From positions 25,078,001-25,142,000 of the forward strand of contig NC_134025.1 of assembly GCF_964204645.1 (NCBI RefSeq): a stretch of DNA of 64,000 nt, written 5' to 3'. A program made the position numbers and the translations under genes. Source of the stretch: Tubulanus polymorphus (Eukaryota; Nemertea; Palaeonemertea; Tubulaniformes; Tubulanidae). The notes below the pieces were generated by a model, which was not told the origin of the DNA, ran no database searches, and saw only the letters and a program-made list of their open reading frames with translations. The first letter of the stretch is position 1. Each line of letters starts with the position of its first letter. Below, one piece after another: positions 61,334 to 64,000 of the stretch.

Positions 61334-62773
61334 ATGAGTACTATCATAGAAGACCCCGGAATTCCGTTGGTAGCTGCCAACGGCGGCTTCAAGAAGTACA
61401 CAGAAGCTGCGGAGGATGAGGAAACTGCGGTCGGGCATCCACCGGCCATCTCGACTCCGGCGCCGTCACGTTTCGCTCGGCGGCGCAAGAACAAGAAAAA
61501 CCGCTTCGAAAATGTCGGCCTCCGTTTAGCCAAACGTAAACAGCTATTCGTAAAGCGGAGACTAGTTTGCGATTTGGCGCTCGGCTTTGCGCTCGGCGGA
61601 ATAGCTCTAATGATGTTGGAAACGGAACTGTGTTTGGCCAGTAGAAATCAGTCAGAGTACAAATCTAGCATTGTTTCATTAATGCTGAAGTCTTTCATTA
61701 CTATTTCGACGGCTATATTAATCGGCTTTGTAGGTTGGTACCATTACCTCGACATTCGGCTCTACATGGTCGACAATAGCATGGACGATTGGAAACTGGC
61801 GATCAGCTCATCGCGAGTATTCAAGATCATTTTTGAGATGCTGATATGTTGCATTCATCCGTTACCTGGTAATTATGACGTAGTCGTCACGGTGACGAAC
61901 CCTATTACGAAACTGAAATCATATCAGTATGTCGAGGTTGACGTCATGTTCTCGCTACCGATGTTTTTGCGGTGTTAATGGGTTTGCCGTGGTATCATGT
62001 TAAACAGCAAGCTGTACACCGACGCTTCTTCGCAAAGTTTGGGCGCTTTGAATCGTATTAACTTCAACTTTCGGTTCATCTTCAAATCTCTGATGACTCT
62101 ATACCCAGAATACGTACTCACTATTATCATTGTTGTTCTCTTCCTGTTGGCTAGTTGGGCTCTGCGCGTCTGCGAAATGCCAGATCCACTGCATACAAAC
62201 TTTCTAAACGCTATGTGGATAATCGCGATCACCTTCCTATCGGTCGGGTACGGTGACATCGTACCGAATTCAAACTGCGGCCGAGGTATTGCGGTACTCA
62301 CCGGAATCTTCGGCGCCGGTTGCACGGCACTGGTGGTGGCCGTCTTGACTCGCAAACTTGAACTCTCCCGTGCCGAGAAATACGTCCATAATTTTGTCAT
62401 CGATGTCGAATTAGACAAGAAGCAGAAACACGCCGCGGCAAATATCGTCAAACAAGGATGGCTGATTTACAAACACAAGAAATACGGCACCGCCGACGAA
62501 AAAAGAATTCGCTATCATCAACGAAAATTGATCAAATCTATCCACGTTATTAGGGAGGTAAAAACTCAACAACGTCGCCTCATGGACAGTGCTGTAACCA
62601 TGGTCGAAATGGCACGCAGCCAGCATAGTACGCATCAGATAATGGCGAACATGATGCAAAAAAATTCTGAAATGAACAATAGAGTCAATCAAATGGATCA
62701 AAACATCAAACTCATTGACAGCAAGCTTAATGAACTCCATAGAATTATGACGGCTTCGCAACGAAAACCTTAA
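61334..62773 (+). CDS. KCNN-like: SK-type small-conductance Ca2+-activated K+ channel with in-frame stop
   Basis: Voltage-independent potassium channels opened by calcium through bound calmodulin. One exon carries the whole protein from ATG 61334 to the TAA ending 62773. Visible features: basic N-terminus (FARRRKNKKNRFENVGLRLA), S1 from about residue 82, CIHPLPG before S4, SLPMFLR in S4, TDASSQSLGALNRINFN, the pore GYGDIVP (Ser-Val before it), GAGCTALVVAVLTRKLELSR at the end of S6, then the calmodulin-binding region (AEKYVHNFVIDVELDKKQKHAAANIV; KQGWLIYKHKK) and a coiled coil. A TAA at 61976-61978 interrupts it where the family has a conserved Tyr in S4; the same frame continues directly into conserved sequence. 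The break could be a null allele, an assembly error or readthrough. The first open part has 214 codons, the second about 260. Confidence 0.88.
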
Positions 62774-64000
62774 TTAAAATCTTAAAGGGAATCACATAAA
62801 ATACTATCTCACGCAGGATACCAGTGAACTTCGTCTCATTAGTTTATCAACCGTGTAAAGTTCAAAAGCTGTTTCATGGCATTCGCATTAGATTATAGCT
62901 CTGGGAAACCTTATATTGGTTTTTAGCAGTATTAGTGTAGATAATTTAGATTAAATGATAGTGGACGATGAATGCGGATCTCATCATGTTTCTGCGTGCG
63001 AAAAGTGACAGCTCGGTTTTCGAGAAGTTCACTCTCTTCGTCTGTATAGTGTCTGAATCTGACCGCTCCACTGTTCAGGTGGATAAGAATATACCAAACT
63101 AAATCCTTAGGAATCTGTACGGGGCAGTATTCGCTATAGTGCGTGCGCGCTTTAATATATGAAATATATAGATACATTTAGATCCGTTTGACATATTACA
63201 GTCGTCGCATACTTTATCTTACCATGATTTCATTTCCAGGAAAAGCATTATTTTTGATATATTAACGAAACCAGTCGTCAGAGGCAAAATATACTAGACG
63301 ATAAGTTATAATTGCGTTTATCCGAAAGATTGTTGAATTTTTAATTTCACACTTCCTATTTACATCCACATTCAAATATATATATACTATTGTCAGTACA
63401 ATGCGATACACGTTGAACAAGAATAACCCAATCGAAGTGACAACAAAATGGAACATGTTCGTTCCTGTCACCATGGCAACTGGGTCTCTTCCGCAACAAC
63501 TGCATCATTTCGCACGGAAGTTTCACTCACTAAAACGGGAGCTGAACTATTGGCTGGCAAATTGTCGCTGTTAGACAAAAACAACCCAGCGTAACTTCCC
63601 CGGTGCCCGCCCGGGGCCCATCGTTCAAATATTCTGTCACTGAATGCCGCGATAGCGGATAAGCTGGATTCATTATTTGGTATCGTTTGTAACCAATTGG
63701 AATTAAATTCGCATTCCGGCCGTTACAAAAACTAGTTGATCTCTAATATTTCCTTGGCTGTCAAATGATGTAATATTTCATAATAAACATCAATAAATTC
63801 AGAAGGTTTAGAAATGCAGAATTACTTCGAATGAAACGAACCCATATTTCATAGACAACTCTAAAACCTCCGGGGAGGGTTTTATGTCGGTTTGTGGGCT
63901 TATTTACGAACGCGGTTTATGAATAGAAAATTGAATATGATGCGTTCGCTTGCTCGTCGCAAGAAGAATCATAATTTTTCTGCGCGGCCGACGTTGCCAA
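62774..64000. other. 3' region of the SK channel and window end
   Basis: Candidate poly(A) signals AATAAA lie at 63782-63787 and 63792-63797, about 1 kb after the stop. No further gene was recognised to the window end. Confidence 0.4.

Noticed and set aside
61970..62013. A tiny intron that would remove the SK stop codon
   Set aside because: GT and AG are present, but the intron would be about 40 nt and would delete conserved S4 residues (VCR and MLNS), so splicing does not explain the stop.
61975..62761. Minus-strand frames of 158 and 116 codons opposite the SK channel
   Set aside because: They are antisense shadows of a conserved plus-strand coding exon and have no recognisable content of their own.
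1..64000. CRISPR arrays, bacterial operons or viral genomes
   Set aside because: No regular repeat-spacer array, no Shine-Dalgarno-led gene clusters and no recognisable viral gene set; all clear genes are intron-bearing animal genes.

Overview
This window is nuclear DNA from an animal. Genes are split into many short exons with GT..AG introns, the background is AT-rich, coding exons are richer in GC/CpG, and small decayed transposons are scattered between and inside genes. The protein set (CLPTM1, otubain-1, bicarbonate-type soluble adenylyl cyclase, Kintoun/DNAAF2, SK potassium channel) fits an invertebrate bilaterian. The long soluble cyclase and a SOCS-box protein I cannot name make a marine lophotrochozoan-like animal my best guess, but the sequence does not prove a phylum.

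Layout. 1-1470 (+): the 3' part of CLPTM1. 4872-3290 (-): complete otubain-1 in 7 exons, tail-to-tail with CLPTM1. 5296-16751 (+): complete soluble adenylyl cyclase (ADCY10-like) in 31 exons, about 1,874 residues, head-to-head with otubain-1 across a 423-bp shared promoter. 18027-20079 (+): a 3-exon, 471-residue protein ending in a clear SOCS box. About 27190-21960 (-): a type I membrane immunoglobulin-superfamily protein whose Ig exons are all phase 1-1; its start codon is unresolved. 27.2-38.4 kb: no gene I can support, only a pogo-like MITE, a cluster of palindromes and a patch of possible fossil coding sequence. 43999-38420 (-): complete Kintoun/DNAAF2 in 3 exons. 44.0-61.3 kb: no clear protein gene, but a likely non-coding first exon near 48.2-48.5 kb, a long (TA)n tract and a retroposon pair. 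61334-62773 (+): an SK-type calcium-activated potassium channel in one coding exon, interrupted by a single in-frame TAA in S4.

The genes do not form one pathway. Two of them, soluble cyclase and Kintoun, belong to motile cilia and sperm flagella, and otubain-1 and the SOCS-box protein both act in ubiquitin signalling; nothing in the sequence shows that this proximity matters. The points most worth following up are the in-frame stop in an otherwise intact SK channel, the changed bicarbonate-pocket residues in the soluble cyclase, the unnamed SOCS-box protein, the Ig receptor whose last splice donor overlaps a stop codon, and a nested foldback element at 21.8 kb. Exon boundaries were read by eye; reading-frame phase was checked across every junction of the complete genes.
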